A DNA stretch of 64,000 nucleotides from Pseudomonadota bacterium. Lineage in GTDB: Bacteria > Pseudomonadota > Gammaproteobacteria > Steroidobacterales > Steroidobacteraceae. The stretch is from positions 1 through 64,000 of the forward strand of contig JADJBE010000005.1 of NCBI GenBank assembly GCA_016703895.1. The letters are read 5' to 3'. The translations under genes were made by a program, and so were the position numbers. This document shows positions 17,286-25,975 of the stretch, piece after piece. Under the pieces are notes generated by a model. That model had not been told where the DNA came from, searched no databases, and saw only the letters and a list, made by a program, of their open reading frames with translations. Position 1 is the stretch's first letter. Each line of letters starts with the position of its first letter.

Positions 17286-18208
17286 TGCTGCGTTACGCGT
17301 TGCAGCGCATCAGCGGTGTAATTCCGACTCTATTCGTCATCATTACCGCCTCGTTTTTCATCATCCGGTTGGCACCCGGCGGTCCATTCGATGAAGAACA
17401 GACGCTGCCGCCCGAGATCAAGGCGAACCTCGAAGCCGCATACGGTCTCGACCAGCCTCTATTGGTGCAGTACGGCCGGTATATGCGCGGCTTGTTAGTG
17501 GGGGACTTCGGGCCGTCCTTCAAGTTCAAGGACTTCAGCGTTACCGAGCTGATTGCGCAAGGGCTCCCCATCAGCCTGACGATTGGCCTTGCCGCGGTGT
17601 TGCTGGCGATGCTGGTCGGTATCCCGCTAGGCGCGCTCGCGGCGCTGCGCAGGAACACTGCTAGCGACTACGGCATCATGGGCTTCGCGGTGCTCGGCAT
17701 CGCGTTGCCGGGTTTCGTCATCGGCCCGTTGTTCGCGCTGATTTTTGGCCTCTATCTGGGTGTCTTGCCAGTGGCCGGCTATGAATCCGGCCAACCGCAG
17801 TATCTCGTGCTACCTATCGTGACGTTGGCGTTACCCGTGATTGCCTACATCGCGCGCCTCACTCGCGGCAGCCTGCTGGAAGTGTTGCGCTCGAACTTCG
17901 TGCGCACGGCACGGGCCAAGGGCCTATCGCCGATGCGCGTGTTGTTTAGGCATGCGTTACGGCCCGCGCTGTTGCCGGTCGTCAGCTATCTCGGGCCCGC
18001 CACCGCGTTCGTCGTGACGGGCTCACTGGTGGTGGAGAGCGTGTTTGGTTTGCCGGGCACTGGGCGTTATTTGGTGCAAGGCGCTATCAATCGCGACTAC
18101 ACCCTCGTGATGGGCATGATCGTGGTGTACGGCGCCATCACCTTGCTCTGCAATCTGATCGCGGACCTGTTGTATGGCTGGCTCGATCCGCGGGTGCGGT
18201 ATGAATAG
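17285..18208 (+). CDS. oppB: Oligopeptide-type ABC transporter permease OppB
   Basis: The 307-residue inner-membrane permease starts RYALQRISGVIPTLFVIITASFFIIRLAPGGPF, the standard OppB/DppB opening, with six membrane segments. The cytoplasmic EAA loop LLEVLRSNFVRTARAKGLSPMRVLFRHALRPALLPV (about 196-231) contacts the ATPase. It forms a heterodimeric channel with OppC. Its TAG overlaps the oppC ATG by eight bases. No binding-protein gene is in this operon; candidates are at 30655 and 35965. Confidence 0.95.
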   Translation: MLRYALQRISGVIPTLFVIITASFFIIRLAPGGPFDEEQTLPPEIKANLEAAYGLDQPLLVQYGRYMRGLLVGDFGPSFKFKDFSVTELIAQGLPISLTIGLAAVLLAMLVGIPLGALAALRRNTASDYGIMGFAVLGIALPGFVIGPLFALIFGLYLGVLPVAGYESGQPQYLVLPIVTLALPVIAYIARLTRGSLLEVLRSNFVRTARAKGLSPMRVLFRHALRPALLPVVSYLGPATAFVVTGSLVVESVFGLPGTGRYLVQGAINRDYTLVMGMIVVYGAITLLCNLIADLLYGWLDPRVRYE

Positions 18209-19094
18209 CGTCGCCAGCACGGCAGTGGCAACGCCGCGTGTTGCGGAGCGTGGGCTGTGGAGCGATGCGTGGCGGCGCCTGCGCCGCAATCGGGCTGCCA
18301 TGGTCGCGCTCATCTGGATCTTGCTGGTGGCGGTCCTGGCAGTCGTCGGTCCGTATTTTTCTCCGCATCCCTTCGATGAGCTGGATTGGGACCACATGGG
18401 CGTGCCACCCCAGATGGAGGCGGCACACTGGCTGGGGACCGATCGATTGGGCCGTGATCTTTTCGTACGCACGATGTATGGCGTACGCATCTCGCTGCAA
18501 ATCGGTCTGTTAGCCACCTTCGTTAGTTTGTTGATCGGCGTTGTCTGGGGCGCCACCGCCGGGTATGTAGGCGGCAGGATCGATCACTGGATGATGCGCT
18601 TCGTCGACGTCTTGTACGCGCTGCCGTACATATTCATCGTGATCATCCTCTCGACGTTGTTCGAGCGTGGCAACATCTTCGTGTTGTTTTTCGCGATCGG
18701 TGCGGTGGGCTGGCTGACCATGGCGCGCATCGTGCGCGGGCAAGCGCTGTCTTTGAAGCGCCGCGAGTTCATTGAAGCGGCCTTGGCCAGCGGCGTATCG
18801 ACGCCGGCCATTCTGGCGCGGCACATCGTGCCAAATCTGATTGGCCCGGTGATCATCTACGTCACCCTGACCATTCCACAGATGATTCTGTTCGAGAGTT
18901 TCTTGAGCTTCCTGGGGCTCGGCGTGCAGGAGCCGCTGGCGAGTCTTGGCAGCCTGATCAATGAAGGTGCGCAGGAGATGGAGTCGGCAGTGTGGATGCT
19001 GCTGGTGCCGGCCACCTTTCTCGTCACGCTGCTGATGAGTTTCAATTTCCTGGGCGACGGCCTGCGCGATGCGCTCGACCCGCGTGACGCTTGA
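18201..19094 (+). CDS. oppC: Oligopeptide-type ABC transporter permease OppC
   Basis: The 297-residue permease starts at ATG 18201, overlapping the end of oppB. An N-terminal RGLWSDAWRRLRRNRAAMVALIWILLVAVLAV region leads into HWLGTDRLGRDLFVRTMYGVRISLQIGLLA, the OppC/DppC signature. The EAA loop SLKRREFIEAALASGVSTPAILARHIVPNLIGPVI is near 185-220, and the C-terminus NFLGDGLRDALDPR is canonical. It pairs with OppB in the membrane and with the OppD and OppF ATPases. Confidence 0.95.
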   Translation: MNSVASTAVATPRVAERGLWSDAWRRLRRNRAAMVALIWILLVAVLAVVGPYFSPHPFDELDWDHMGVPPQMEAAHWLGTDRLGRDLFVRTMYGVRISLQIGLLATFVSLLIGVVWGATAGYVGGRIDHWMMRFVDVLYALPYIFIVIILSTLFERGNIFVLFFAIGAVGWLTMARIVRGQALSLKRREFIEAALASGVSTPAILARHIVPNLIGPVIIYVTLTIPQMILFESFLSFLGLGVQEPLASLGSLINEGAQEMESAVWMLLVPATFLVTLLMSFNFLGDGLRDALDPRDA

Positions 19095-19097
19095 GCC

Positions 19098-20096
19098 ATG
19101 ACTAGCGCCCGCTCGAACGTGCTGGAAATCGAATCGCTGTCGGTCCGCTACGAGACACCGGACGGTGCCGTGCAGGCCGTCGCCGACATTTCGCTCGAGA
19201 TTGCAGCTGGTGAGTGCATCGGCGTGGTGGGCGAATCCGGTGCGGGCAAGAGCCAGGCGTTCCTGGCTGTCATGGGGCTGCTGGCGCCGAATGCGCAAGT
19301 GGCCGGTGACGCTCGGCTGCGTGGGCGAGAATTGTTAGGTGCAGACCCGCGTGCGTTACGTGACTTGCGCGGCGCAGAGCTTGCCATGATATTCCAGGAT
19401 CCGATGACCTCGCTGGCACCGCACATCGTTGTGGGGGACCAGATAGCCGAGGTGCTGGTGGTGCACAAGAACATGAGCTGGCGTGAAGCACGCGCCCAGG
19501 CCTTGCAACTGCTGGAGCAGGCGCAGGTCACGGATGCTGCGCGCCGACTGACACAGTACCCGCATGAGTTGTCTGGCGGGATGCGTCAGCGCGTCATGAT
19601 CGCGATTGCACTGGCTTGTGATCCGGTGATGTTGATTGCGGACGAGCCCACCACCGCGCTCGATGTGTCCGTGCAGGCACAAATACTGTCGCTGCTGAAG
19701 CGTTTGATGCGCGAACGCGGCATGGCGCTGGCACTCATTACCCATGATCTCGGCGTCGTTGCTGGCTTGGCAGATCAGGTTGCCGTGCTGTATGCCGGCC
19801 GCATCGTGGAGTCCGGTAGCGTCCGCAAGCTGCTGAAGAACCCCTCGCACCCCTATACCGCCGCGCTGCTGCGCTCGATGCCGAGGATCGATGCGCCCGT
19901 CGATGAGCCGCTGGTCGCGATTGGTGGCCAGCCGCCGAGCCCGCGCCAGCCGATTGCCGGTTGTCCGTTTCACCCACGGTGCGCGGCAGCACCGTCACGC
20001 TGCACGACGGAGCGGCCGGAGCTACGTCGCATTGACGGTGCGCAGGTCGCGTGTCATTTCCCGCGTAGCAACTCGGCGAGCGCAATTACTCTATGA
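19098..20096 (+). CDS. oppD: Oligopeptide-type ABC transporter ATPase OppD
   Basis: The 332-residue cytoplasmic ATPase has Walker A GESGAGKS (45-52), the signature LSGGMRQR near 157-164, and Walker B with [13 protein letters not shown] near 179-191, followed by the H-loop in ALITHDLG. The C-terminal oligopeptide/dipeptide extension is present, with the cysteine cluster [15 protein letters not shown] of OppD/DppD proteins, which can hold an iron-sulfur cluster. It begins 3 bases after oppC and its stop overlaps the oppF ATG. Confidence 0.95.
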   Translation: MTSARSNVLEIESLSVRYETPDGAVQAVADISLEIAAGECIGVVGESGAGKSQAFLAVMGLLAPNAQVAGDARLRGRELLGADPRALRDLRGAELAMIFQDPMTSLAPHIVVGDQIAEVLVVHKNMSWREARAQALQLLEQAQVTDAARRLTQYPHELSGGMRQRVMIAIALACDPVMLIADEPTTALDVSVQAQILSLLKRLMRERGMALALITHDLGVVAGLADQVAVLYAGRIVESGSVRKLLKNPSHPYTAALLRSMPRIDAPVDEPLVAIGGQPPSPRQPIAGCPFHPRCAAAPSRCTTERPELRRIDGAQVACHFPRSNSASAITL

Positions 20097-21085
20097 GCGG
20101 TGCATTTCTGAAGCTGGACGCGCTGCGCGTGTACTTCTCTGTGTCAGGTGGCTGGTTGAAGCCGGCGCGCAAGTTGAAAGCGGTTGATGGCGTGTCGCTC
20201 GAGATCGCCCCGGGCGAGGCGCTGGGTATTGTCGGTGAGTCCGGTTGCGGCAAGTCCACGCTGGCACGCGCGATATTACAGTTGGTCGACGTCACGGCGG
20301 GGCAGGTTGTCTGGCTCGGCCGGCCGATCGAATCACTGACAGTGCGGCAAATGCGTCCGCTGCGCGCTTCGATGCAGATTGTATTTCAGGACCCACTTGC
20401 GAGTCTTAATCCACGCATGACGGTGGGCGAGATCGTCGCAGAGCCGTTGCGAGTCCATCGAGCCGATCTCAGCCGCGAGCAACGCCAGACCGAAGTCGCG
20501 CAGATGCTGGAGCGAGTCGGCCTCTCGCGCGACCAGATCAACCGCTATCCGCACGAATTCAGCGGCGGTCAGTGCCAGCGCATCGGCATTGCAAGAGCGA
20601 TGATCTTGAAACCCAAACTGCTGGTCTGCGACGAGCCTGTTAGTGCGCTCGACGTGTCGATTCAGGCGCAGATCATCAACCTGCTCGAAGACCTGAAGCG
20701 TGAGTCCGGCACCAGCATCCTGTTTGTGAGCCACAATTTGGCCGTCGTCCGCCGGCTGTGCGAACGCGTACTCGTGTTGTATCTCGGCAAGACGATGGAA
20801 CTGGCGCCTAGTGCCGCACTGTTTGGCGCACCGTTGCATCCGTACACGCGTGGCCTGCTGGCATCCGTGCCGATTCCGGATCCAGATCTGCAACCGGCAA
20901 GACTCGAAACGTCCCTGACCGGTGAGCTGCCTTCACCACTGGCACCACCGTCTGGCTGTGTGTTCCGGACCCGCTGCGAGTTTGCGATCGAACGCTGCAC
21001 GGTCGAAGTGCCTGTGCTCGAGCAACTGCCTGACAATCGACAAATAGCCTGCCATCGTTGGCAGGAACTTCAACTGAAAGCGTGA
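20093..21085 (+). CDS. oppF: Oligopeptide-type ABC transporter ATPase OppF
   Basis: The 330-residue ATPase has Walker A GESGCGKS (48-55), the Q-loop in QIVFQDPLASLNPRMTVG, signature FSGGQCQRIGIARA, and Walker B LVCDEPVSALDVSIQ. The C-terminal extension carries GCVFRTRCEFAIERC. It overlaps oppD by four bases (ATGA). A small insert SVSGGWLKPARK after the first strand is usual for OppF. The gene closes the oppBCDF set; the downstream SDR starts 7 bases later and is probably co-transcribed. Confidence 0.95.
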   Translation: MSGAFLKLDALRVYFSVSGGWLKPARKLKAVDGVSLEIAPGEALGIVGESGCGKSTLARAILQLVDVTAGQVVWLGRPIESLTVRQMRPLRASMQIVFQDPLASLNPRMTVGEIVAEPLRVHRADLSREQRQTEVAQMLERVGLSRDQINRYPHEFSGGQCQRIGIARAMILKPKLLVCDEPVSALDVSIQAQIINLLEDLKRESGTSILFVSHNLAVVRRLCERVLVLYLGKTMELAPSAALFGAPLHPYTRGLLASVPIPDPDLQPARLETSLTGELPSPLAPPSGCVFRTRCEFAIERCTVEVPVLEQLPDNRQIACHRWQELQLKA

Positions 21086-21092
21086 ACCAATT

Positions 21093-21923
21093 ATGCAACG
21101 ACTAACTAACAAAGTGGCTCTGGTAACAGGTGCCGGACGGCATGGCGGTTTGGGTGAAGCAATCTGCGCACGGCTCGGTGCCGAAGGCGCGAAAGTGCTC
21201 GTCACTGATCTCGGTGAGCCGCAGCCCAACATGCCGGCGGACCGTATCGGTACCACCGCGGAGTTGGAATCGGTGGCGGCCGAGTTACGCAAGGGGGGCA
21301 TCGACGCGCTTGCCCAACCACTCAACGTGCAAGATGAGGCACAGGTGGAACGCGCCGTGGCATTGGCAGTGTCGCGCTTTGGGCGTCTCGACATCCTGAT
21401 CAACAACGCCGGTATTGGCTATTTGCAAGCGCCACTGCTCGAGGGGACGGCACAGATGTGGCGGGACGTGCTGGGCGTCAATCTGATCGGCGCGTTTCTG
21501 TGCATCAAGCACGCGGCGAAACAAATGATCGCGCAGGGCGACGGTGGCCGGATCGTCAATGTCGCGAGCCAAGCCGCGAAAGTGGGTAGCGTGCACCTGG
21601 CACCCTACGTATCGTCCAAACACGGGTTGGTGGGGCTTACGCGCTCCGCTGCGATGGAGCTCGCGCCGCACAAAATCAACGTGAATGCGGTGTGCCCGAA
21701 CCACGTGACCACGGGGTTGGGCAAGGTGCAGAATGAGTATCGCGCCAAGATGCTGGGCCAGACGGTCGAGGAGTATCTGGCAAAGATGATCGAGCGGATC
21801 CCGCTGGCTCGGGTAGGATTGCCTGAAGACACCGCCAAGGCCTGCGCGTTTCTGTGCAGTGACGACGCGGCCTATATCACTGGCGAGTCGATGAATGTGA
21901 GCGGCGGCGCCGCGATGCACTGA
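21093..21923 (+). CDS. SDR-family NAD(P)-dependent oxidoreductase
   Basis: The 276-residue classical SDR has KVALVTGAGRHGGLGEAICARLG (cofactor loop, residues 7-29), LINNAGIGYLQAP (NNAG motif), IVNVASQAAKVGSVHLAPYVSSKHGLVG (catalytic Ser, Tyr and Lys), and the end DDAAYITGESMNVSGGAAM. The glycine loop has a two-residue insertion (GAGRHGGLG) relative to TGxxxGxG. All catalytic residues are present. It follows oppF closely, suggesting it oxidises or reduces a compound brought in by the transporter or handled nearby. Confidence 0.9.
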   Translation: MQRLTNKVALVTGAGRHGGLGEAICARLGAEGAKVLVTDLGEPQPNMPADRIGTTAELESVAAELRKGGIDALAQPLNVQDEAQVERAVALAVSRFGRLDILINNAGIGYLQAPLLEGTAQMWRDVLGVNLIGAFLCIKHAAKQMIAQGDGGRIVNVASQAAKVGSVHLAPYVSSKHGLVGLTRSAAMELAPHKINVNAVCPNHVTTGLGKVQNEYRAKMLGQTVEEYLAKMIERIPLARVGLPEDTAKACAFLCSDDAAYITGESMNVSGGAAMH

Positions 21924-21947
21924 AGAACCAGCACTGGAGCGATCAAC

Positions 21948-22340
21948 ATGGCGGCACGCAAAAAGAAATCCAAGGCCTCTGCGAAGACGCGTAAGTCGAG
22001 CACGCCTCGCAAGACGGCGCGACCCAACACGGCGAAACCGGCTGGCGAGTTCCGCCTGCCGCGCAAAGCCAAGGGCAAGCGCGCGCAGTTCTACGACGAC
22101 CCGGCGATCGACGAGTTGATGGCGATTGTTATCTCGCTCACGGCGGAAATGTCGGTGGCATTTGAACGGATCACGACACTCGAACGTGTATTGGCGCGGC
22201 GCGGACAGATCGAATTGACGGAAATCGAAGAGTACGAGCCCGATGACGAAGAGGGCGCCGAGCGAGCGATGGAACGCGAAGGGTTGATCGCACGCGTTTT
22301 CCAGGTGCTGGAGATTATCGGCTCGGAAGCCAAGCGCTGA
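21948..22340 (+). CDS. Small basic-headed protein of unknown function
   Basis: This 130-residue protein has a lysine/arginine-rich, low-complexity head (ARKKKSKASAKTRKSSTPRK; residues 3-22) and continues basic to about residue 46. An acidic, helical second half follows (ELMAIVISLTAEMSVAFERI; then EIEEYEPDDEEGAER). The head could bind nucleic acid, as in histone-H1-like tails, but there is no recognised domain. It is tightly packed between the SDR and the POT-carrier genes. The coding frame is supported by spacing and by its steady codon pattern. Confidence 0.6.
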   Translation: MAARKKKSKASAKTRKSSTPRKTARPNTAKPAGEFRLPRKAKGKRAQFYDDPAIDELMAIVISLTAEMSVAFERITTLERVLARRGQIELTEIEEYEPDDEEGAERAMEREGLIARVFQVLEIIGSEAKR

Positions 22341-22356
22341 GCCGTGCTTCCTTGTA

Positions 22357-23907
22357 ATGGCCAACTCGTCTGCATCGGCGGGACTGCCGCGGCAGATTCC
22401 CTACATCATCGGCAACGAGGCGTGCGAGCGCTTCAGCTTCTACGGGATGCGCAACATCCTGGTGCCGTTCCTGGTCAGTAGTCTGCTGCTCGCCTACCTA
22501 CCAGAGAGCGAGCGGCAGGGTGCCGCCAAGGACGTCTTTCACACCTTCGTCATCGGTGTGTACTTCTTTCCGCTGCTGGGCGGCTGGATTGCCGATCGCT
22601 TCTTCGGCAAGTACAACACCGTACTGTGGTTGTCATTGGTGTACTGCGCCGGCCACGCCTGTCTGGCGTTGTTCGAGGATAACCGCAACGGGTTTTACAC
22701 CGGCCTGTTGCTGATCGCGCTGGGCTCCGGCGGCATCAAACCACTGATATCGGCCTTCGTCGGCGACCAGTTCGATCAGCGCAATAAATCCAACGCGAAG
22801 CTCGTTTACGACGCGTTTTACTGGATCATCAATTTCGGTTCGTTCTTTGCGTCGCTATTGATGCCGATCTTCCTCCGCAGCTTCGGTCCGGCGATCGCTT
22901 TTGGTATTCCCGGCGTGCTGATGGGTATCGCGACGCTGATTTTCTGGGCCGGCCGCCACAAATATGTGCACGTGCCGCCGGCACCACCCAACCCGCATTC
23001 TTTCCTGCGAGTCGCGCGAACAGCGCTGCTGGCACAGTCGAACGGCGAGTCGCGCCCGGGGCTCGTCATCGCCGGTGTCGGCGCGTTGTTAGCAGGGGCA
23101 TCGCTGTTGCTGATGCCGCAGATGGGATTTGTGATCGCCGCGGTGCTCGCGCTAGGCCTGTTTATCGCGCTCGGTGGCTGGGGTACATCGCTGCAGTTAA
23201 ACCGCGCTGCGGCCTCCCACCCCGCGGCAGCCGTGGAGGGCGTACGCGCCGTGTTGCGGCTGTTGATCATCTTCGCGTTGGTAACACCGTTCTGGTCGCT
23301 GTTCGATCAGAAAGCGTCGACGTGGGTGCTGCAGGGCGACTTGATGACCAAGCCCGACTGGTTTCAACCCGCGCAGATGCAGGCGCTGAACCCGCTGCTG
23401 GTCATGCTGCTGATTCCGTTCAACAATCTCGTGCTCTATCCTGTATTGCGCCGGTTTGGTTTCGAGCCCACCGCATTGCGCAGGATGGGTTACGGGATCG
23501 CATTCTCCGGGCTTGCCTGGATTGCAGCCGGCGCCATTCAACTCGCCATCGACGGTGGCGATGCCGTGTCGATCACCTGGCAGGTCCTGCCGTATGCCTT
23601 GCTGACATTTGGCGAAGTGTTGGTGTCGGCGACAGGTCTCGAGTTCGCCTACAGCCAGGCGCCACCGCAACTCAAGGCCACGATCATGAGTTTCTGGATG
23701 CTGTCAGTCACGTTCGGCAACCTGTGGGTGCTGATGACCAACGCTGCTGTACGCAACGACGTGGTGACGCAGCAGATCGCCAACACGGGCCTCAGCGAAG
23801 CCGCGTTCTTGATGTTCTTCTTCGCGGCGTTTGCCTTTATTGCCGCTGCTCTATTTGCGTTGTATGCGCAGCGCTATCCGTTGCAGGATCATTATCGAGC
23901 TGGCTGA
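22357..23907 (+). CDS. Proton-dependent oligopeptide transporter (POT/PTR family)
   Basis: The 516-residue carrier has the family hallmark NEACERFSFYGMRNILVPFL (about 13-32), carrying ExxERF for proton coupling. GGWIADRFFGKYNTVLWLSLVYCAGH is the PTR2 signature, and GSGGIKPLISAFVGDQF follows. About 14 hydrophobic segments are visible. Family members import di- and tripeptides with protons. Together with oppBCDF upstream this gives two peptide-type import routes within 7 kb. The last 16 bases overlap the opposite-strand VOC gene. Confidence 0.93.
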   Translation: MANSSASAGLPRQIPYIIGNEACERFSFYGMRNILVPFLVSSLLLAYLPESERQGAAKDVFHTFVIGVYFFPLLGGWIADRFFGKYNTVLWLSLVYCAGHACLALFEDNRNGFYTGLLLIALGSGGIKPLISAFVGDQFDQRNKSNAKLVYDAFYWIINFGSFFASLLMPIFLRSFGPAIAFGIPGVLMGIATLIFWAGRHKYVHVPPAPPNPHSFLRVARTALLAQSNGESRPGLVIAGVGALLAGASLLLMPQMGFVIAAVLALGLFIALGGWGTSLQLNRAAASHPAAAVEGVRAVLRLLIIFALVTPFWSLFDQKASTWVLQGDLMTKPDWFQPAQMQALNPLLVMLLIPFNNLVLYPVLRRFGFEPTALRRMGYGIAFSGLAWIAAGAIQLAIDGGDAVSITWQVLPYALLTFGEVLVSATGLEFAYSQAPPQLKATIMSFWMLSVTFGNLWVLMTNAAVRNDVVTQQIANTGLSEAAFLMFFFAAFAFIAAALFALYAQRYPLQDHYRAG

Positions 23908-24929
23908 TCAATCGCGGCCCAGCAAAAACCATCGGGCGCTCGAAACATAAACGCGCGTTGGCCGAATTCATCCGCTGTGATTGGGCCGACGGTCGCGCTC
24001 CGCGTCTTGCTGACCTCATGTCGCAGCGTTTCAATGTTGTTAGTTGCAACGGTATACATCGAGTATCCGAGGCATCCTGGCCGGGTGTCGATTCTCTGTT
24101 CGTCGCCCGCCGTGGTTTCGATCGCGAACACGCGCAATCGTCCGGCGGTTGATCGAGCAGTGTCATCCTGTGCGCGTGGATCGTCAAAATCGATTTCCGT
24201 GAAGGCCTCACTTGGGCGCAGCCCCAGCATTTCGCAGGCCGGCGATGCTACCTCGTACTCGAATCGCCTCTGCGTGGTGCGATTCAGGCCAAGCACCTGA
24301 TCATAGAAGTCGAAACAACTGAGATCGCCCGTATGCACGACAAGGGCATAGTGACAAACCTCGCTTGCGCGGAACAGGCCGCTGGTGGCGAGGCTACCGA
24401 GGCGCGACGTATCGATTCCCTGGCGTTGCATGAAAATCTGCTGCCATTGAGGCTGGAAGATCTGCAAGTTGTAGCTGGCCGGTACCGGTGCTACGAACGG
24501 CTGTTGCGCAGCAACCGGTGCCGCGATTCTCGCATTCAAGACAGGACCAAGAACCTGGATCGGCTTGCCCTGCCGGCGTGCTACCTCCGCATGAGTCCAG
24601 ACCTGCAGCAAATCGTCGGTATGCTGCACCGTCCAGCGGTTGCCGGGCGTTCTGAGCGGTGCCATCTGCAAGCCATCAGCGATGGGCCGCTCCCATTGCA
24701 TCAGGCGAACGAGTCCCTTGTCGGCATGCTGGTGACCCATGCGGTACGATTGAACGGCACTGTCTGTGCCGTACAGTGCCTGTGCTGCCGACCGCTCCAG
24801 CGCACCTTTTGCTTGGACAGCGAAGCCGAACTGCTCCCAATGATGGATGGCAGCGTCGACATCGACAACGCCGATTGCCACTTCGAACACACCGTGGCAG
24901 AAATGATCTGCTGTTGGACCAGGTGACAA
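23892..24929 (-). CDS. Long VOC-family protein (two-domain), relative of the 7548-8582 gene
   Basis: This 345-residue protein starts at TTG 24929, supported by a GGAAGG ribosome-binding box nine bases upstream and the absence of an in-frame ATG before the conserved block. The first half is HGVFEVAIGVVDVDAAIHHWEQFGFAV and the second VCHYALVVHTGDLSCFDFYDQVLGL, ending in FRAPDGFCWAAIDQ. It shares the DSA...MGHQxxxKGLVRLMQWE block with the protein at 7548. It is divergent from the kinase gene (4-base gap) and convergent with the POT gene. The metal ligands of a catalytic VOC enzyme are not obvious. Confidence 0.78.
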   Translation of the reverse strand: MSPGPTADHFCHGVFEVAIGVVDVDAAIHHWEQFGFAVQAKGALERSAAQALYGTDSAVQSYRMGHQHADKGLVRLMQWERPIADGLQMAPLRTPGNRWTVQHTDDLLQVWTHAEVARRQGKPIQVLGPVLNARIAAPVAAQQPFVAPVPASYNLQIFQPQWQQIFMQRQGIDTSRLGSLATSGLFRASEVCHYALVVHTGDLSCFDFYDQVLGLNRTTQRRFEYEVASPACEMLGLRPSEAFTEIDFDDPRAQDDTARSTAGRLRVFAIETTAGDEQRIDTRPGCLGYSMYTVATNNIETLRHEVSKTRSATVGPITADEFGQRAFMFRAPDGFCWAAIDQPAR

Positions 24930-24933
24930 ATTG

Positions 24934-25905
24934 ATGACCTTCCCAGTGAGCCACTCGACCTTGGACGCGACCGCGCTCGCCGCCGAGGTGCAGCGACGCT
25001 ATGGCATAGCGGGTCCGCTGCGATGCCGCCTCGTGGCACGTGGCAGCAATGATATCTATCTCACTGAGAATGGCACGGGCCAATACGCACTGCGTGTCTC
25101 ACGCGCGCAGCATCGCAGCGGCACGGAAATCCAGTTCGAAACGCAGCTCCTGTCGCATCTGGCGCAGCTCGGCCTGCCGGTACCGACACCGATCGCATTG
25201 CGCGATGGCAGTCAGAGCTTCTCTGTCCTGGCACCCGAAGGCGAGCGGCCGATCGTGATGATGAGCTGGATTGCGGGCCGGCCGCTCAATCGTCAGATGT
25301 CGGCGATCGAAGCCGGTAAAGCGGGTGAGCTACTGGGCCAAATCAATGCGGCCGCGAGCAGCTTTCAGACCCCGCAGCCCAAGCTGATCGATACCGTCGC
25401 GCGGATCAAGCGTCAACAGCAACACGTCGACCGGCTGCTGCACGCTGGCTCAATAGAACGCGCTAGTTTCGATCAGGGTCTCCAGGCAGTCGACGCCGCG
25501 TTCCAGAGCCGCGCGATGCGTGGTCTGCGTCATGGTGCGATCCACGGCGACTTCCAACACGCTAACTTACTGCAGAACTTTGACGGAGCACTGACCGCGA
25601 TCGACTTCGATGACTGCGGCACCGATATCATCGCGAAAGATCTGATCACGTTCGAATGGCGTGCGCGGTTGGACGCACTCGACGCGGGCGTTATCGACGC
25701 ATTTCGGCAGGCTTACGAGCGCGTCTTTCCATTGTCACCGCAGGAGCACGCAGCGCTGCCCGTACTGCGGATCGCGCGCGACCTCTACCTGCTCGCGAGT
25801 TATGCGGCCTATATCGATCGCATTGGTCCGGTCGACGGCTTTGAACGGCCGGAACGGTTGCTGGCGCTGCTTGTTGAGGATCTCAAGCAGCTGTCGGATA
25901 CCTGA
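24934..25905 (+). CDS. Aminoglycoside-phosphotransferase-fold kinase
   Basis: The 323-residue protein has an APH/choline-kinase fold. GSNDIYLTENGTGQYALRVSR (about 33-53) gives the nucleotide-binding strand and lysine-equivalent region. RHGAIHGDFQHANLLQNFDGALTAIDFDDCG (about 193-223) holds the HGD catalytic loop and the IDFDD metal-binding aspartate. The family phosphorylates small hydroxyl compounds or, in SrkA/YihE-like members, proteins. The start is ATG 24934. It ends at a strong hairpin (25906-25933) shared with the convergent TonB receptor. Substrate unknown. Confidence 0.82.
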   Translation: MTFPVSHSTLDATALAAEVQRRYGIAGPLRCRLVARGSNDIYLTENGTGQYALRVSRAQHRSGTEIQFETQLLSHLAQLGLPVPTPIALRDGSQSFSVLAPEGERPIVMMSWIAGRPLNRQMSAIEAGKAGELLGQINAAASSFQTPQPKLIDTVARIKRQQQHVDRLLHAGSIERASFDQGLQAVDAAFQSRAMRGLRHGAIHGDFQHANLLQNFDGALTAIDFDDCGTDIIAKDLITFEWRARLDALDAGVIDAFRQAYERVFPLSPQEHAALPVLRIARDLYLLASYAAYIDRIGPVDGFERPERLLALLVEDLKQLSDT

Positions 25906-25933
25906 GAGGCGCCAGCCAAATGGCCGGCGCCTC
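25906..25933. terminator. Strong hairpin between convergent genes
   Basis: GAGGCGCC-A-GCC-AAAT-GGC-C-GGCGCCTC forms an 8-bp plus 3-bp stem with one A/C mismatch and an AAAT loop. It starts one base after the kinase TGA and lies 42 bases before the end of the opposite-strand TonB receptor gene. No U-tract follows on either strand. It may be a bidirectional attenuator or an mRNA-stabilising end rather than a classic intrinsic terminator. Confidence 0.5.
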
Positions 25934-25975
25934 GCGAGGATGTATCAGCTAGCCGGGCGTTCGCCCAGCCACCCC

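Noticed and set aside
21285..22364. 359-residue open frame on the minus strand
   Set aside because: It runs antisense to the SDR and the small basic-headed gene and contains His/Arg-rich nonsense with no motif.
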